The notes beneath the pieces are model-generated. The model made no database searches. It saw nothing but the letters and a program-made list of their open reading frames with translations, and had not been told where the DNA came from. Positions 1 through 8,430 of a DNA stretch of 64,000 bases are shown piece after piece. A program made the position numbers and the translations under genes. The stretch spans positions 407,243 to 471,242 of the forward strand of contig NZ_CP047935.1 in NCBI RefSeq assembly GCF_014279995.1, read 5' to 3'. The first letter of the stretch is position 1. Every line of letters starts with the position of its first letter. Origin of the DNA: Synechococcus sp. BIOS-E4-1 (GTDB lineage: Bacteria; Cyanobacteriota; Cyanobacteriia; PCC-6307; Cyanobiaceae).

Positions 1-288
1 GCAGCCATTCAATTCCGTGAACCCGGGTGGCTGGGTCCAATCGAACTGTGTCGTCGTTGGGAGGGTTTTCCGGCACTGCCTGAGACATTGGTGCCGGTCT
101 CCATACGAGTGGATCAGTCTGCTGGGGCTGTCAAAGGCGCTGTTCTGCTCCAGCTGCTCAACCCAGGCAGCGCAAGGGTGAACTGGTCGCCCGGTGACGA
201 GGGCTGGTGGGTTCAGGATCAACAGCACTCAACAGTGATCTCTCCAGGAGCACTGCAAGAGCTTCGCTTGGCCCCTCAGTCGTCATGA
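1..288 (+). CDS. C-terminal end of an unrecognised protein (partial)
   Basis: The reading frame is open from the window edge and ends in TGA at 286-288, giving the last 95 residues of a protein that starts outside the window. The visible part is acidic and tryptophan-containing, with no membrane segment and no motif I recognise. Its last 13 bases overlap the 3' end of psbN on the opposite strand. Function cannot be assigned from this fragment. Confidence 0.55.
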   Translation, partial: AAIQFREPGWLGPIELCRRWEGFPALPETLVPVSIRVDQSAGAVKGAVLLQLLNPGSARVNWSPGDEGWWVQDQQHSTVISPGALQELRLAPQSS

Positions 289-416
289 TCATCAAAGGGA
301 TCATCCAGGCGCTTCGACGGTGGCCCGAAGGCTGTGTAAACGCCAAAACCGGTGAGCCCAAACAGAGCCGTAAGCACGGCAATCGACACCGACAGCGCCG
401 GGGAGGAGCTTTCCAT
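276..416 (-). CDS. psbN: PsbN, photosystem II assembly protein
   Basis: This 46-residue protein has one N-terminal membrane span (about residues 7-27) followed by the typical [20 protein letters not shown] tail. That tail is diagnostic for PsbN, a thylakoid protein needed for assembly and repair of the photosystem II reaction centre but not a subunit of it. It lies on the strand opposite psbH, its usual position in cyanobacteria and plastids. It is too short for common ORF length cut-offs. The start ATG is at 414-416 and the stop at 276-278. Confidence 0.95.
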   Translation of the reverse strand: MESSSPALSVSIAVLTALFGLTGFGVYTAFGPPSKRLDDPFDDHDD

Positions 417-502
417 CAAATCTCGCGACAGGATCGACCCTGTTACGGGTCGGGACCCTTACAGTATCGGAACTGAACTTCACCCGAGACCTCAGGGCCG
501 CT

Positions 503-703
503 ATGGCACAACGCACTCGTTTGGGCGATCTGCTCCGTCCACTCAATTCCGAGTACGGCAAGGTTGTCCCCGGCTGGGGAACGACTCCTGTCATGGGCAT
601 CTTCATGGTGCTGTTTCTGGTTTTCCTGCTGGTGATTCTTCAGCTCTACAACCAGTCTCTGATCCTCGAGGGAATCAACGTGAACTGGAACGGCGGCGCC
701 TGA
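503..703 (+). CDS. psbH: PsbH, photosystem II 10 kDa subunit
   Basis: A 66-residue single-span thylakoid protein. It begins [20 protein letters not shown], has a conserved VPGWGTTP segment just before the membrane helix (about residues 29-48), and ends with a short lumenal tail. All are standard PsbH features. PsbH stabilises bound plastoquinone and bicarbonate in photosystem II and interacts with CP47. Length is normal for cyanobacteria, which lack the phosphorylated N-terminal extension of plants. It is divergent from psbN and 22 bp upstream of tatA. Confidence 0.97.
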   Translation: MAQRTRLGDLLRPLNSEYGKVVPGWGTTPVMGIFMVLFLVFLLVILQLYNQSLILEGINVNWNGGA

Positions 704-725
704 TTCGGCCCACTCATCCCCTTCC

Positions 726-965
726 ATGAACATCTTCGGCATCGGACTCCCTGAGATGGCCGTCATCGGAGCAGTCGCGCTTCTGGTGTTCGGCCCAAAG
801 CGCCTGCCTGAATTTGGCCGGACGCTTGGCAAGACCCTGAAAGGATTTCAGACGGCTTCGAAGGAGTTCGAACGGGAAATCAGCAAGGCGATGGCAGATC
901 CAGAGGAACTTCCATCCTCCTCACCAACGGATTCAGCATCATCATCCAAGGGTTCTGAGGACTGA
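726..965 (+). CDS. tatA: TatA/B/E-family twin-arginine translocase subunit
   Basis: A 79-residue protein with an N-terminal membrane helix (about residues 6-22), the FGPKRLPEFGR hinge, an amphipathic helix to about residue 50, and a Ser-rich acidic tail. This is the TatA/TatB architecture. These proteins form the pore or receptor for folded proteins carrying RR signal peptides, in the plasma or thylakoid membrane. TatA and TatB roles are not separable from the sequence alone. The gene sits 3 bp before pth. A likely Tat substrate in this window is the binding protein at 49954-50934. Confidence 0.9.
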   Translation: MNIFGIGLPEMAVIGAVALLVFGPKRLPEFGRTLGKTLKGFQTASKEFEREISKAMADPEELPSSSPTDSASSSKGSED

Positions 966-968
966 CCG

Positions 969-1601
969 GTGATCCAGCGTGGAGACCTCCGTCTGGTGGT
1001 CGGACTTGGCAATCCCGGTGAAAAATATTCATCGACCCGCCACAACGTCGGGTTCATGGCTCTTGAACTGCTCACAGACCGTGAAGGTGGGCGTTTTAAG
1101 CCGATGTCCAAGCTTCAGGGTGATCTCGCTGATGTCGGTTCAGGTTGTGATCGACTCAGGCTGCTGATGCCACAGACGTATATGAACGACAGCGGGCGTT
1201 CGATCCGTGCGGCACTGGATTGGTTTGATCTAGGGATTCACCAGTTGATCGTGCTCGTCGATGACATGGATCTGCCGCTAGGACGGCTGCGCCTGCGCGC
1301 GCAGGGAGGTGCTGGTGGACATAACGGTCTGAAGAGCACCATTCAGCACCTCGGCACACAGGAGTTCGCCCGCCTTCGCATTGGCATCGGCGCTCCCGGC
1401 CGCAATCCCGAGGAGCGTCGTGCCCGCATGATCTCCCATGTTCTCGGTCAGTTCAACCGTGCTGAGGAACCTCTGCTCCAGGACGTGCTGCGCGAAGTGT
1501 TGTCAGGCCTCGATCACATTCAGCGACAAGGCCTGGATCGGGCTGGGAATGCCATCAATGCAGTGAATCTGGCTCCTGCTGTTGATGGCGAACCGGCCTG
1601 A
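969..1601 (+). CDS. pth: Peptidyl-tRNA hydrolase
   Basis: This 210-residue protein with a GTG start recycles peptidyl-tRNA released from stalled ribosomes. Family motifs are all present: VVGLGNPG at residues 10-17, the catalytic His25 in TRHNVG, PQTYMNDSG with Asn73, Asp98 in LVDDMDLP, and GGAGGHNGL around residue 118. It starts 3 bp after tatA, and its TGA overlaps the ATG of the next gene by one base, so the three are probably co-transcribed. There are no anomalies. Confidence 0.95.
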   Translation: MIQRGDLRLVVGLGNPGEKYSSTRHNVGFMALELLTDREGGRFKPMSKLQGDLADVGSGCDRLRLLMPQTYMNDSGRSIRAALDWFDLGIHQLIVLVDDMDLPLGRLRLRAQGGAGGHNGLKSTIQHLGTQEFARLRIGIGAPGRNPEERRARMISHVLGQFNRAEEPLLQDVLREVLSGLDHIQRQGLDRAGNAINAVNLAPAVDGEPA

Positions 1602-1858
1602 TGGCGCCCCTGCCTGTCACCACAGCTCATCTCCGGGTGCACCAGCACAGCTTCCGAGACAAATGTCTGCAGGGAGAGGTTCAGGCGGGTGGCTTTACCT
1701 GGACCTTTCACTGGTTGTTTGACCGGGGTGAGCTGAGCGTGGAGCCCTCCCTGGGCAGAGCGCTGATTCAGGACGCGTTGCTTCGGTTCCTTGTGAAATC
1801 CGACTACAGGCTTGAAGCCGGCGGTGACTACAGCTTTACGGTGCGAGCCCGTTTCTGA
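1601..1858 (+). CDS. Small conserved cyanobacterial protein (DUF3146-like)
   Basis: An 85-residue soluble protein starting inside the stop codon of pth, which suggests translational coupling. It contains an aromatic central stretch (GGFTWTFHWLFDRGELSVEP) and no membrane segment. Size and sequence style match the cyanobacterial DUF3146 family, which has no known function; this assignment is from memory of the family. The 3' end overlaps the convergent next gene by 23 bp. Confidence 0.75.
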   Translation: MAPLPVTTAHLRVHQHSFRDKCLQGEVQAGGFTWTFHWLFDRGELSVEPSLGRALIQDALLRFLVKSDYRLEAGGDYSFTVRARF

Positions 1859-2273
1859 GTGGGGCTGGACCAGGCCAGAGGATCTCGCGACCGAGCTCGG
1901 ATTCAAGAATCACCAGGGCTGCAAGGGCATCCAGTTCGGTGGGTGGTAGCAGCAGGCCTCGGGGGATCAATCGCCGCCATCCCTTGGGGGGCCACAGCTG
2001 CCAATACCGCTTGCGTGCCTGAAGTGTGGTGCCGCGCTCATCCACCAGCTTGACGGGAAGATCTTCAGGCAGCTGCTCTCTCAAGCTGTCGCTGGCTGTG
2101 CCATTTCCCAGCACCATGCCTTCAATGGGTGCGATCTGCTTCCAGCACTGAAGAGTGTCCCGTACATCCTCAGTTGCAACCACTCGCCCTTCGATGACGC
2201 AGTTATTGCCGCAATCGACCAGGACAAGGCCGCACTTGTTGCGTCCAGGGTCAACCGAGACGATCCAGCTCAT
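1836..2273 (-). CDS. RuvC/YqgF-like RNase H-fold protein
   Basis: This 145-residue protein starts with SVDPGRNKCGLVLVD, the first strand-turn-strand of the RuvC/YqgF RNase H fold with the metal-binding Asp. A second acidic motif is LVDERGTT (around residue 100), and TELDALAALV near the C-terminus supplies a third acidic region. YqgF-type proteins mature the 16S rRNA 5' end or resemble Holliday-junction resolvases. This form is diverged, so the substrate is uncertain. Its start overlaps the stop of the upstream DUF3084-type gene by 4 bp (ATGA type), so the two are probably one operon. Confidence 0.75.
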   Translation of the reverse strand: MSWIVSVDPGRNKCGLVLVDCGNNCVIEGRVVATEDVRDTLQCWKQIAPIEGMVLGNGTASDSLREQLPEDLPVKLVDERGTTLQARKRYWQLWPPKGWRRLIPRGLLLPPTELDALAALVILESELGREILWPGPAPLRNGLAP

Positions 2274-3481
2274 GGAGTGTCGTCCTGGAGCGTCGATCTT
2301 GGGCGCAGCCGGCGGCTCGGACGCAGCTCGATGGCAATGGGATCGGCGGTTTCACTGCGCCGCACGGCCACCGCTTCGAGTTCAACCAGTCCACCACTGC
2401 GTTCGGTCAGCTCCCGGGCAAGCGTGTTGACGCCGTTGGCATCAAATTGAAGTCCCTGGCTGAGCGACCCCCGTCGGCGTACCTCTGCCAGGGTGGATGC
2501 CAACAGCAGGTTGATGCGGTTTCGCACCGCTTCCGGGTTGGTGTCCTGGCTGGCAAGAGTGGTTCTGGCCAGAACTTCTCCCTCAATGGTGATGGCCACA
2601 TTGGGACGTACATCCGGGAAGGCGTAAACCACTCGCTCACCACGCAGCACATTGGCCGCTGAGCGCAGCAGCACCACCCAGGTGCCAGGTTTTCGGATGG
2701 CTTTTTCCAGTCTTTCAATGTCCTGGCGGGGCACGAGGATGATCTGGCGATCAGGTGCCTGTCCTGGCAGAACTTTCTGAAAGGCCTGCAGATTGGCTTC
2801 CCGCAACACCTGGTCAATCACTTGCCGGGCTTGATCAGGACGATCCAGCTTGAGCGTGACGGTGGCCAGTGGCTGACCACTGCTGATGGCCACATCTCCA
2901 CGCCGCAGTGCCAGCAGGTTCTCCTCCAGTTGCTGGAGCTCCGCTTCACCGGAGCTGATGCGTTCGCGCACCGCCTGAAGTTCATCATCCGTGCGCTGGA
3001 TTTCCGCATCGCGGTTGCGCACGTCCTGGCTGAGTCTCTGTCGTTCAGCTTCAAGTCGGCGCGTCTGTTCCTGCAGCGGTTGAAGTGTGCTGCGCAGCTC
3101 ACCGGCCCGGGCCTCTGCATCAGCCAGGATCTTCCTGGCTTTGATTTCATCGGCGCGAGCCTCCTCGAGTTGTTGACGGGCCTTGCGTTGAGCCTTGCGG
3201 CTTCCTTTCAGATCTGAGCGACTGCTGCGCAGGCGTGCTTCCAGGTCGTTGAGTTCAAACAGTCCAACCCGCAGCTGACGGCTCACCAGCAGCATCAGCC
3301 CCAGCGACAGGGCGCTGATCAGGCTCCCCGTCAGCACTGTGATCACCACCGCGGTTTGACGTGGGCGAAGACCAAAAAGGCTCAGCCGGGCCTTGCCGAC
3401 CCTTGAACCCAGTCGATCACCAAGGGTGGAGAGCACCCCCCCGAGGATCAACAGGGACAGCAGCAGAAGCCAGCCGGTCAC
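2270..3481 (-). CDS. DUF3084-type membrane-anchored coiled-coil protein
   Basis: A 403-residue protein. There are two N-terminal membrane segments (about residues 2-20 and 44-66), then a long Glu/Arg/Gln-rich coiled coil (about 75-200, with repeated ARADEIKARK-like heptads), then a globular C-terminal domain containing LVPRQDIERLEKAI. This layout matches the cyanobacterial DUF3084 family of unknown function; the family name is from memory. It lies upstream of the YqgF-like gene. A role in envelope organisation is possible but not shown. Confidence 0.8.
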   Translation of the reverse strand: MTGWLLLLSLLILGGVLSTLGDRLGSRVGKARLSLFGLRPRQTAVVITVLTGSLISALSLGLMLLVSRQLRVGLFELNDLEARLRSSRSDLKGSRKAQRKARQQLEEARADEIKARKILADAEARAGELRSTLQPLQEQTRRLEAERQRLSQDVRNRDAEIQRTDDELQAVRERISSGEAELQQLEENLLALRRGDVAISSGQPLATVTLKLDRPDQARQVIDQVLREANLQAFQKVLPGQAPDRQIILVPRQDIERLEKAIRKPGTWVVLLRSAANVLRGERVVYAFPDVRPNVAITIEGEVLARTTLASQDTNPEAVRNRINLLLASTLAEVRRRGSLSQGLQFDANGVNTLARELTERSGGLVELEAVAVRRSETADPIAIELRPSRRLRPRSTLQDDTP

Positions 3482-3539
3482 GGACGGTCAAACATGCGGC
3501 AGGCCGCTGAGGTGCTGCCCATCTTCACCTGTCGAGGGA

Positions 3540-4280
3540 TTAACTGAAACGTTTGGCCAGTGCAATCGGATCGAGAACGGTGATTTTCTTGCGGTCAATT
3601 TCGACCAGGCCTGAATTGCGTAGATCGCCAAGCAGTCGCGTGATCGTGACACGGGTGGATCCGATCGCTTCAGCGATGGCCTGGTGAGACAGACGCAGAT
3701 CAATGGTGATGCCCTGGGACCCAGGCATGCCGAAGTCCCTGCAGAGAACAAGCAGAAAACTCACCAGACGGGAGGACATATCCCGGTGTGTGAGTGTTTC
3801 GATCATGGTCTCGGTCTGCAGAATTCTGCTGGAGAGACCCTGCAGTAACAGCAATCCCACGCTGGTGTCCGCTTCGATCGCCTGGCGCACGGAGCTCGCT
3901 GGTGCTGTCACCATCTCCACTCTGGTGAATGCCACGGAGTGATAAAACCGATCGGAGCGATGCCCGGTGAGCAGTGAGAGCACTCCGAACAGGCTGTTTT
4001 CCCTCAGCAGGGCAACGGTGATCTCTTCCCCCGACTCGTACACCCTCGACAGACGTACAGCCCCCCTTCGGATCAGATAGACGCGTTCGGCGGGGTCGCC
4101 AGGGAAAAAGATTGTCTTGTTCCGCTCCACCATTTCGGTGCTGGCACCATCCAGATCACGGATCACTTCCAGCAGGGTTCTGCTGGCGGGGTTGGGCGCA
4201 TTGGTCAGGCTTGTCTCTGTGGATCGCCCAGGTTGGGGAGCAGTCCGACTGAAGCCGCGCATCACTTCGGCCATGACCAA
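3540..4280 (-). CDS. ntcA: NtcA, global nitrogen regulator (CRP family)
   Basis: NtcA senses 2-oxoglutarate and activates nitrogen-assimilation genes at GTAN8TAC sites. The protein has the signature effector domain ([52 protein letters not shown]). A helix-turn-helix begins near residue 197 ([20 protein letters not shown]), and this is close to identical to the characteristic NtcA recognition helix. It has 246 residues. The N-terminal 40 or so are an extension before the conserved core, and internal Met codons at positions 3 and 7 are alternative starts. It is transcribed alone. No perfect NtcA box was spotted upstream by eye. Confidence 0.95.
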   Translation of the reverse strand: MVMAEVMRGFSRTAPQPGRSTETSLTNAPNPASRTLLEVIRDLDGASTEMVERNKTIFFPGDPAERVYLIRRGAVRLSRVYESGEEITVALLRENSLFGVLSLLTGHRSDRFYHSVAFTRVEMVTAPASSVRQAIEADTSVGLLLLQGLSSRILQTETMIETLTHRDMSSRLVSFLLVLCRDFGMPGSQGITIDLRLSHQAIAEAIGSTRVTITRLLGDLRNSGLVEIDRKKITVLDPIALAKRFS

Positions 4281-4349
4281 CGCATCAATGCGGGGAAGTT
4301 AAGGAGCGATGCGCCGTCACCCTGTAGCAACGCACACGGTTCTTCTGGC

Positions 4350-5087
4350 TCAGTCCCCATGGAGTGCATTCAGCTGTGCGGCCATGAGTTGCTTGAGCCC
4401 TGGTTCGGCAAGGTCCAGAAGGCTGTTGAGCTGCCGGCGACTGAATGGTGCACCCTCGGCAGTGCCTTGCAGCTCGAGCAGATCGCCGGCGTTGTTCATC
4501 ACCACATTGAGATCCACATCGGCCCGGCTGTCTTCGCTGTAGTCCAGATCAAGCAGAGGATGCCCCTCGATCAGGCCCACAGAGACCGCTGCCACTTGGT
4601 TGATGACCGGATTGGTGCTGATGCGGCCTTGTGCAAGCAGCCGTTCGCAGGCCTTCTGCAGGGCGAGCCATGCGCCGGTGATGGCCGCTGTCCGGGTCCC
4701 CGCATCCGCCTGAATCACATCGCAGTCGATCAGCAGTGTGTTCTCACCCAAAGCCCCCATGTCGATTGCGGCGCGAAGGCTGCGGCCGATCAGGCGTTGG
4801 ATCTCCTGGGTTCGTCCTGACAGTTTCATCAGTTCCCTGCGCTGACGATCAGGAGTGGATCCCGGCAGCAGTCGGTATTCAGCGCTGAGCCACCCCAGGC
4901 CCTGATCACGTCGCCAGCGAGGGACACCGTCTTCCTGGCAGACGCTGCAGAGCACGGTGGTACGTCCGGTGCGAACGATGACGGAGCTCAGAGCGAAACC
5001 CATGGGATCCCAGTCGACAGAGAAGGCCCTGAGGTCGGCGGGTTGGCGGCCATCTTGGCGATCAACGTTGCGCTGGGGTTCGCTCAT
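4350..5087 (-). CDS. rph: Ribonuclease PH
   Basis: A 245-residue phosphorolytic 3'-5' exoribonuclease that trims tRNA 3' ends. Diagnostic segments are the N-terminal [10 protein letters not shown], the [14 protein letters not shown] region, [31 protein letters not shown] (phosphate site) and [18 protein letters not shown]. Length is normal. The start ATG is at 5085-5087, with a 143-bp spacer to the divergent cobO-like gene that presumably contains both promoters. Confidence 0.96.
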   Translation of the reverse strand: MSEPQRNVDRQDGRQPADLRAFSVDWDPMGFALSSVIVRTGRTTVLCSVCQEDGVPRWRRDQGLGWLSAEYRLLPGSTPDRQRRELMKLSGRTQEIQRLIGRSLRAAIDMGALGENTLLIDCDVIQADAGTRTAAITGAWLALQKACERLLAQGRISTNPVINQVAAVSVGLIEGHPLLDLDYSEDSRADVDLNVVMNNAGDLLELQGTAEGAPFSRRQLNSLLDLAEPGLKQLMAAQLNALHGD

Positions 5088-5230
5088 GGGGAAAGGTTCG
5101 GGATCTTGAGCCTGCCAGTTGGCCTAGAGACACCAGGGATGGTGTCAAAGGGATTGTGATTTGCATTTTCGCCGCTAGATTCGAGTTCCGCTGGGTCGAT
5201 TCGATTCCAGTTACGACGGAAGCGACCGAG

Positions 5231-5839
5231 ATGACAGCCAGCCTGAGCCCAAGCCATCGCTCCCGCGAGCAGAGCGGCGCCGATCAACGGGCTCTGAACC
5301 GTACCGGCCTGCATCCCCTGCCCTCGCTTCAGCCTCATCAGCCACTGCATCTGGTGGCTCCTGAGGGGCAGTTGCAGGTGCATACCGCCCCGTATCGAGG
5401 CAGTTTCGGCACAGTGCTCAGTCAGGCACTGCGATCCGCTGGGCTTGGCAGCCGTGTCGCAGTGATGCAGTTCCTCAAGGGTGGAGTCGCACAGGGGCCT
5501 GATGCGGCGATCACGCTCTGCGATCGCATGGTCTGGATGAGGCCTGCAGTGATGGGATGTCTTTCAGATCCGGCCAGCTCAACTGAACCCACGACTGTGG
5601 ATGCTGTGCAGGCGGTCTGGCAGATCTGTCGCCGCCACCTCGCCAGTGGTGATCTCGATCAATTGGTGCTGGATGAACTCGGTTTGGCTATCGCACTGGG
5701 CTATCTGAACGAAGCTGAGGTGCGTGACAGCCTGGATGCACGCCCTGGTTCCATGGATGTGATCATCACAGGACCGTCGATCCCGGAATCTCTCATGGGC
5801 CTGGCCGATCAAGTGACGGAACTGCGTAGGGGTTTCTGA
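5231..5839 (+). CDS. CobO/BtuR-like ATP:corrinoid adenosyltransferase family protein with an altered P-loop
   Basis: This 202-residue protein has the overall CobO layout: VMQFLKGG at about residues 73-80, LDQLVLDELGLAIALGYL (the Walker-B-like region) and a final VIITGP strand. In canonical CobO the N-terminal P-loop reads roughly GNGKGKTTAA. Here the equivalent segment is APYRGSFGTVL (residues 54-64), without the Lys-Thr pair. It may therefore be inactive or use nucleotide differently, so I avoid calling it a working CobO. The ATG at 5231 was chosen because upstream codons do not resemble the family. Its TGA overlaps the dcd start by one base. Confidence 0.7.
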   Translation: MTASLSPSHRSREQSGADQRALNRTGLHPLPSLQPHQPLHLVAPEGQLQVHTAPYRGSFGTVLSQALRSAGLGSRVAVMQFLKGGVAQGPDAAITLCDRMVWMRPAVMGCLSDPASSTEPTTVDAVQAVWQICRRHLASGDLDQLVLDELGLAIALGYLNEAEVRDSLDARPGSMDVIITGPSIPESLMGLADQVTELRRGF

Positions 5840-6432
5840 TGCTCAAGAACGACCGTTGGATCACGGAACAGGCTGCCGCAGGCATGCTCGAACCCTTTCA
5901 GAGAGGCTTGATTCGTCATCTGGATCCTGAACAGAAGCTTGCACCTGTTCTCAGCTTTGGATGTTCCTCCTACGGCTACGACCTGCGTTTATCGCCTCGG
6001 GAATTTCTGATTTTCAAGCATGTTCCTGGAACAGTGATGAACCCCAAACGGTTCAATCCTGGAAATCTTGAGCCCACAGAGCTTCACCATGATGACGATG
6101 GTGACTACTTCATTCTTCCAGCCCATTCCTATGGCTTGGGTGTGGCTCTGGAAAAGATGAAGGTCCCGCCGAACATCACCGTGATCTGCCTGGGCAAAAG
6201 CACTTATGCACGTCTGGGAATCATCGTGAACACCACACCGGCTGAAGCCAGCTGGGAGGGGCATCTCACGCTTGAATTCAGCAACAGTTCAGGAGCTGAC
6301 TGCCGCATCTATGCCAATGAAGGCATCTGCCAACTGCTGTTTTTCGAAGGCGATCCCTGTGACACCACCTATAGCGATCGCCAAGGCAAATACCAGCATC
6401 AACCTGAAAAGGTGACACTGGCCAAGGTTTAA
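5839..6432 (+). CDS. dcd: dCTP deaminase
   Basis: This 197-residue enzyme converts dCTP to dUTP, the precursor route to dTMP. Recognisable parts are FGCSSYGYDLRL near residue 41, ILPAHSYGLGVALEK, VICLGKSTYARLGIIVNTTP, and the active-site region EASWEGHLTLEFSN. It forms a tight pair with the cobO-like gene. The thymidylate synthase gene thyX lies just downstream on the opposite strand, so both steps of dTMP supply are neighbours. Confidence 0.95.
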   Translation: MLKNDRWITEQAAAGMLEPFQRGLIRHLDPEQKLAPVLSFGCSSYGYDLRLSPREFLIFKHVPGTVMNPKRFNPGNLEPTELHHDDDGDYFILPAHSYGLGVALEKMKVPPNITVICLGKSTYARLGIIVNTTPAEASWEGHLTLEFSNSSGADCRIYANEGICQLLFFEGDPCDTTYSDRQGKYQHQPEKVTLAKV

Positions 6433-6462
6433 GGCCGACAAGACATGGATCTCGCCTCTCGG

Positions 6463-7188
6463 TCAGGGAGCCAATCGCGCCTTGTGCAGGCGGTTTTTCT
6501 CGTACCAGTCAGCGAACTCAGGTGCCCAGCTCTGGAGATGGGGCCACATCAAGTCACAGAGCTCTCTGATTTCCTGTTGCGCGTCAAGTTTGGAACGCAG
6601 ATCGAGGAAGTGAAGGAAGGCTCGCAGACTGAAACTGACAACAAAATGCTGTCTGTAGTCAAACGGCAGGATGCCTCGGGCATGCTCTTCGGAAAAGCCT
6701 TCGCGTAACAGATCGCGATAGCGCTCCGCTGCCAGTTGGCAGAGTTTCAGATCGATCAGTCTCTGTTCCTGGACGTAGGTGTATTTCTTGCCCAGCCGGT
6801 CTCGATACTCACCCACCGGCCGCAGATAGAACACCTCCTCAAGATCCAGTTCCCCATCAGCCGCACGGCAGATCCGCTCGCCTGTGTAACGCATCGATTG
6901 AACATCGAAGCTCACTCCCACCCGGTGCGTTCGCGCCTGCTGCATCACCGAGTGAGGAAACCAGCCCACGTTCAGCACGATCTGGGCATGTTCCAGTGGG
7001 CCGTAATGGCCTTTCATGCCACCCAGCAGCCGTTTGATGCAGATTTCCCCAGCTCGCGTTTCGTTCGGCCACTGGTCGCGTTCCATCACCACGAATCCCT
7101 CGCTGTAGTCCTGGTGCATGCCGGCATACACGCTCTGCTGGGGATTGGGCGTGGCGGCGATCAGTTCGACCCGGAAGCGGGAATCCAT
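6463..7188 (-). CDS. thyX: Flavin-dependent thymidylate synthase ThyX
   Basis: ThyX methylates dUMP using methylenetetrahydrofolate with FAD and NADPH. The protein carries the ThyX motif in the form RTHRVGVSFDVQSMRY, YYGP-like HYGPLEHAQIVLNV, and the C-terminal LRAFLHFLDLR segment. I place the start at MDSRFRVELI (7186-7188), giving 241 residues. An upstream in-frame ATG at 7243-7245 would add 19 poorly structured residues. It faces dcd across a 30-bp gap, and its upstream region is shared with the txlA-like gene on the same strand. Confidence 0.92.
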   Translation of the reverse strand: MDSRFRVELIAATPNPQQSVYAGMHQDYSEGFVVMERDQWPNETRAGEICIKRLLGGMKGHYGPLEHAQIVLNVGWFPHSVMQQARTHRVGVSFDVQSMRYTGERICRAADGELDLEEVFYLRPVGEYRDRLGKKYTYVQEQRLIDLKLCQLAAERYRDLLREGFSEEHARGILPFDYRQHFVVSFSLRAFLHFLDLRSKLDAQQEIRELCDLMWPHLQSWAPEFADWYEKNRLHKARLAP

Positions 7189-7254
7189 GAGGTTTTGAGG
7201 TTTCGGGTACGGGTGTCGGTCGATCATCGCCTCCCCGGTCAGCATTAACCGGGG

Positions 7255-7800
7255 TTATGAGTGACTTCGTGGACCGGTGGAATCCGCCGAGGCGGCCTCC
7301 GGAAGAGGACTGGTGCTGCCCACCCCGGCCAGTGCTGGAAGTGGGCTGCCCTCAATCAAGGCATTGGCGATCGAATCCAGCTCGGTTTCACTGCGGCCTC
7401 CGAGCGAGCGACCTCGCATTGTGCCGTCCGGAGAGAACAGGTTCAGCTGAGGAATTCCGGTGACGTCGTAGCGATCGGTCAGGTCAAGCCAGCGCGGATT
7501 GTCGATGTTGACGAGAACCACATCCAGATCGGCATTGTGGCGTTGCTCAACCTCAAGCATCGCTGGAGCCATCTCCCGGCAGACCTCGCACCAGTCGGCA
7601 TAGAACTCAAGGATCGTGGGCCGACCGTTGCTGAGAGCCACTTCCGGAGAGAGTGAACGTCTGGCGAGCTGATCAAGCGGCGATTCGATCGAACCGCCGT
7701 TGCGCACCAGGAAAAGGCCGACAGCCAAGACCAGGGCTGAAACCAGCAGCAGAACTTTCTGAAATGTGGTGAGACTGGAGTTTGGAGCGCTGTCGCTCAT
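7255..7800 (-). CDS. txlA: Membrane-anchored thioredoxin-like protein (TxlA/HCF164 type)
   Basis: A 181-residue protein with an N-terminal membrane anchor (about residues 14-32) and a thioredoxin fold. The active site is WCEVC (Cys71 and Cys74) within EFYADWCEVCREMAP, and GIPQLNLF carries the cis-proline. The C-terminal Ser/Pro-rich tail looks disordered. TxlA/HCF164 proteins act on the thylakoid lumen side, delivering reductant for cytochrome c and b6f biogenesis. It is likely co-transcribed with thyX or carries its own promoter in the 7801-7920 spacer. Confidence 0.85.
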   Translation of the reverse strand: MSDSAPNSSLTTFQKVLLLVSALVLAVGLFLVRNGGSIESPLDQLARRSLSPEVALSNGRPTILEFYADWCEVCREMAPAMLEVEQRHNADLDVVLVNIDNPRWLDLTDRYDVTGIPQLNLFSPDGTMRGRSLGGRSETELDSIANALIEGSPLPALAGVGSTSPLPEAASADSTGPRSHS

Positions 7801-7920
7801 CCCGGACTGACATCAATGACACCACTCTGACAGGACAAACCGCTTGCTGTTGCTAGCGTCTGACCGCAGATGATCGCGTCGTTGATCGACGCTTGTCCGC
7901 CGCGAATCTGCCCCAAGCCG

Positions 7921-8430
7921 ATGCCCGTCTTGCGTTTCCTCTTGCTGCCGCTTCGGGCCCCGCTGCTGATCGTTCTGTTCGTGGTGTCGCTGTTCCTCGG
8001 CCATCACTGGGCGATCCAGGAGGCCTGGCTGGCTGAGGCCCATTCGATTTCGGTGAGCACGTTCTGGGCTCTCGAGATGATCCAGGCGGTGGTGGTGGTG
8101 GTGATTTGCACGATGCCCGATCTGCTGCTTCGTCAGCTTTCCATGCTGATGGCATCGAGTCGCGTCCTCAGCTTGGTGGTCACTCTCACGCTGTTGATCA
8201 CCGTTGGCCTCTACGTTCTCAGCCTGAGCCTGTTGTCCGATGTGCTGATTCTGGGGTCCGCCACCCTGCTGGCGCGCCTTGACCTGAGCCGTATCAAGGT
8301 GGTTCCCCCTCCGCAGCTGATGGCGTTCTGGCTTGCGGTGATCGTGATCGCCGGCATCTGGATCGGGCAAGATCTGCCCAACCCCCCGGCTTCATTCGGT
8401 GCAGCGATCAGTGCCGCGATCGTTGCCTGA
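7921..8430 (+). CDS. Conserved integral membrane protein, unknown function
   Basis: Starting at the ATG at 7921 (MPVLRFLLLPLRAPLL), this 169-residue protein has about four hydrophobic helices separated by short loops (VVVVVICTMPDLLLRQL, VVTLTLLITVGLYVLSL, LMAFWLAVIVIAGIWIG). No catalytic motif is visible. A longer form from GTG/ATG codons near 7870 is possible but adds a non-conserved-looking leader. The last 39 bases overlap the convergent transglycosylase gene. Confidence 0.6.
   Translation: MPVLRFLLLPLRAPLLIVLFVVSLFLGHHWAIQEAWLAEAHSISVSTFWALEMIQAVVVVVICTMPDLLLRQLSMLMASSRVLSLVVTLTLLITVGLYVLSLSLLSDVLILGSATLLARLDLSRIKVVPPPQLMAFWLAVIVIAGIWIGQDLPNPPASFGAAISAAIVA

Noticed and set aside
5084-5383. 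Minus-strand open frame of 99 codons overlapping the rph start by 4 bp, with one hydrophobic stretch
   Set aside because: It is antisense to the N-terminus of the cobO-like gene, whose plus-strand frame fits the family; the spacing to rph looks operon-like but the sequence has no family-like features.
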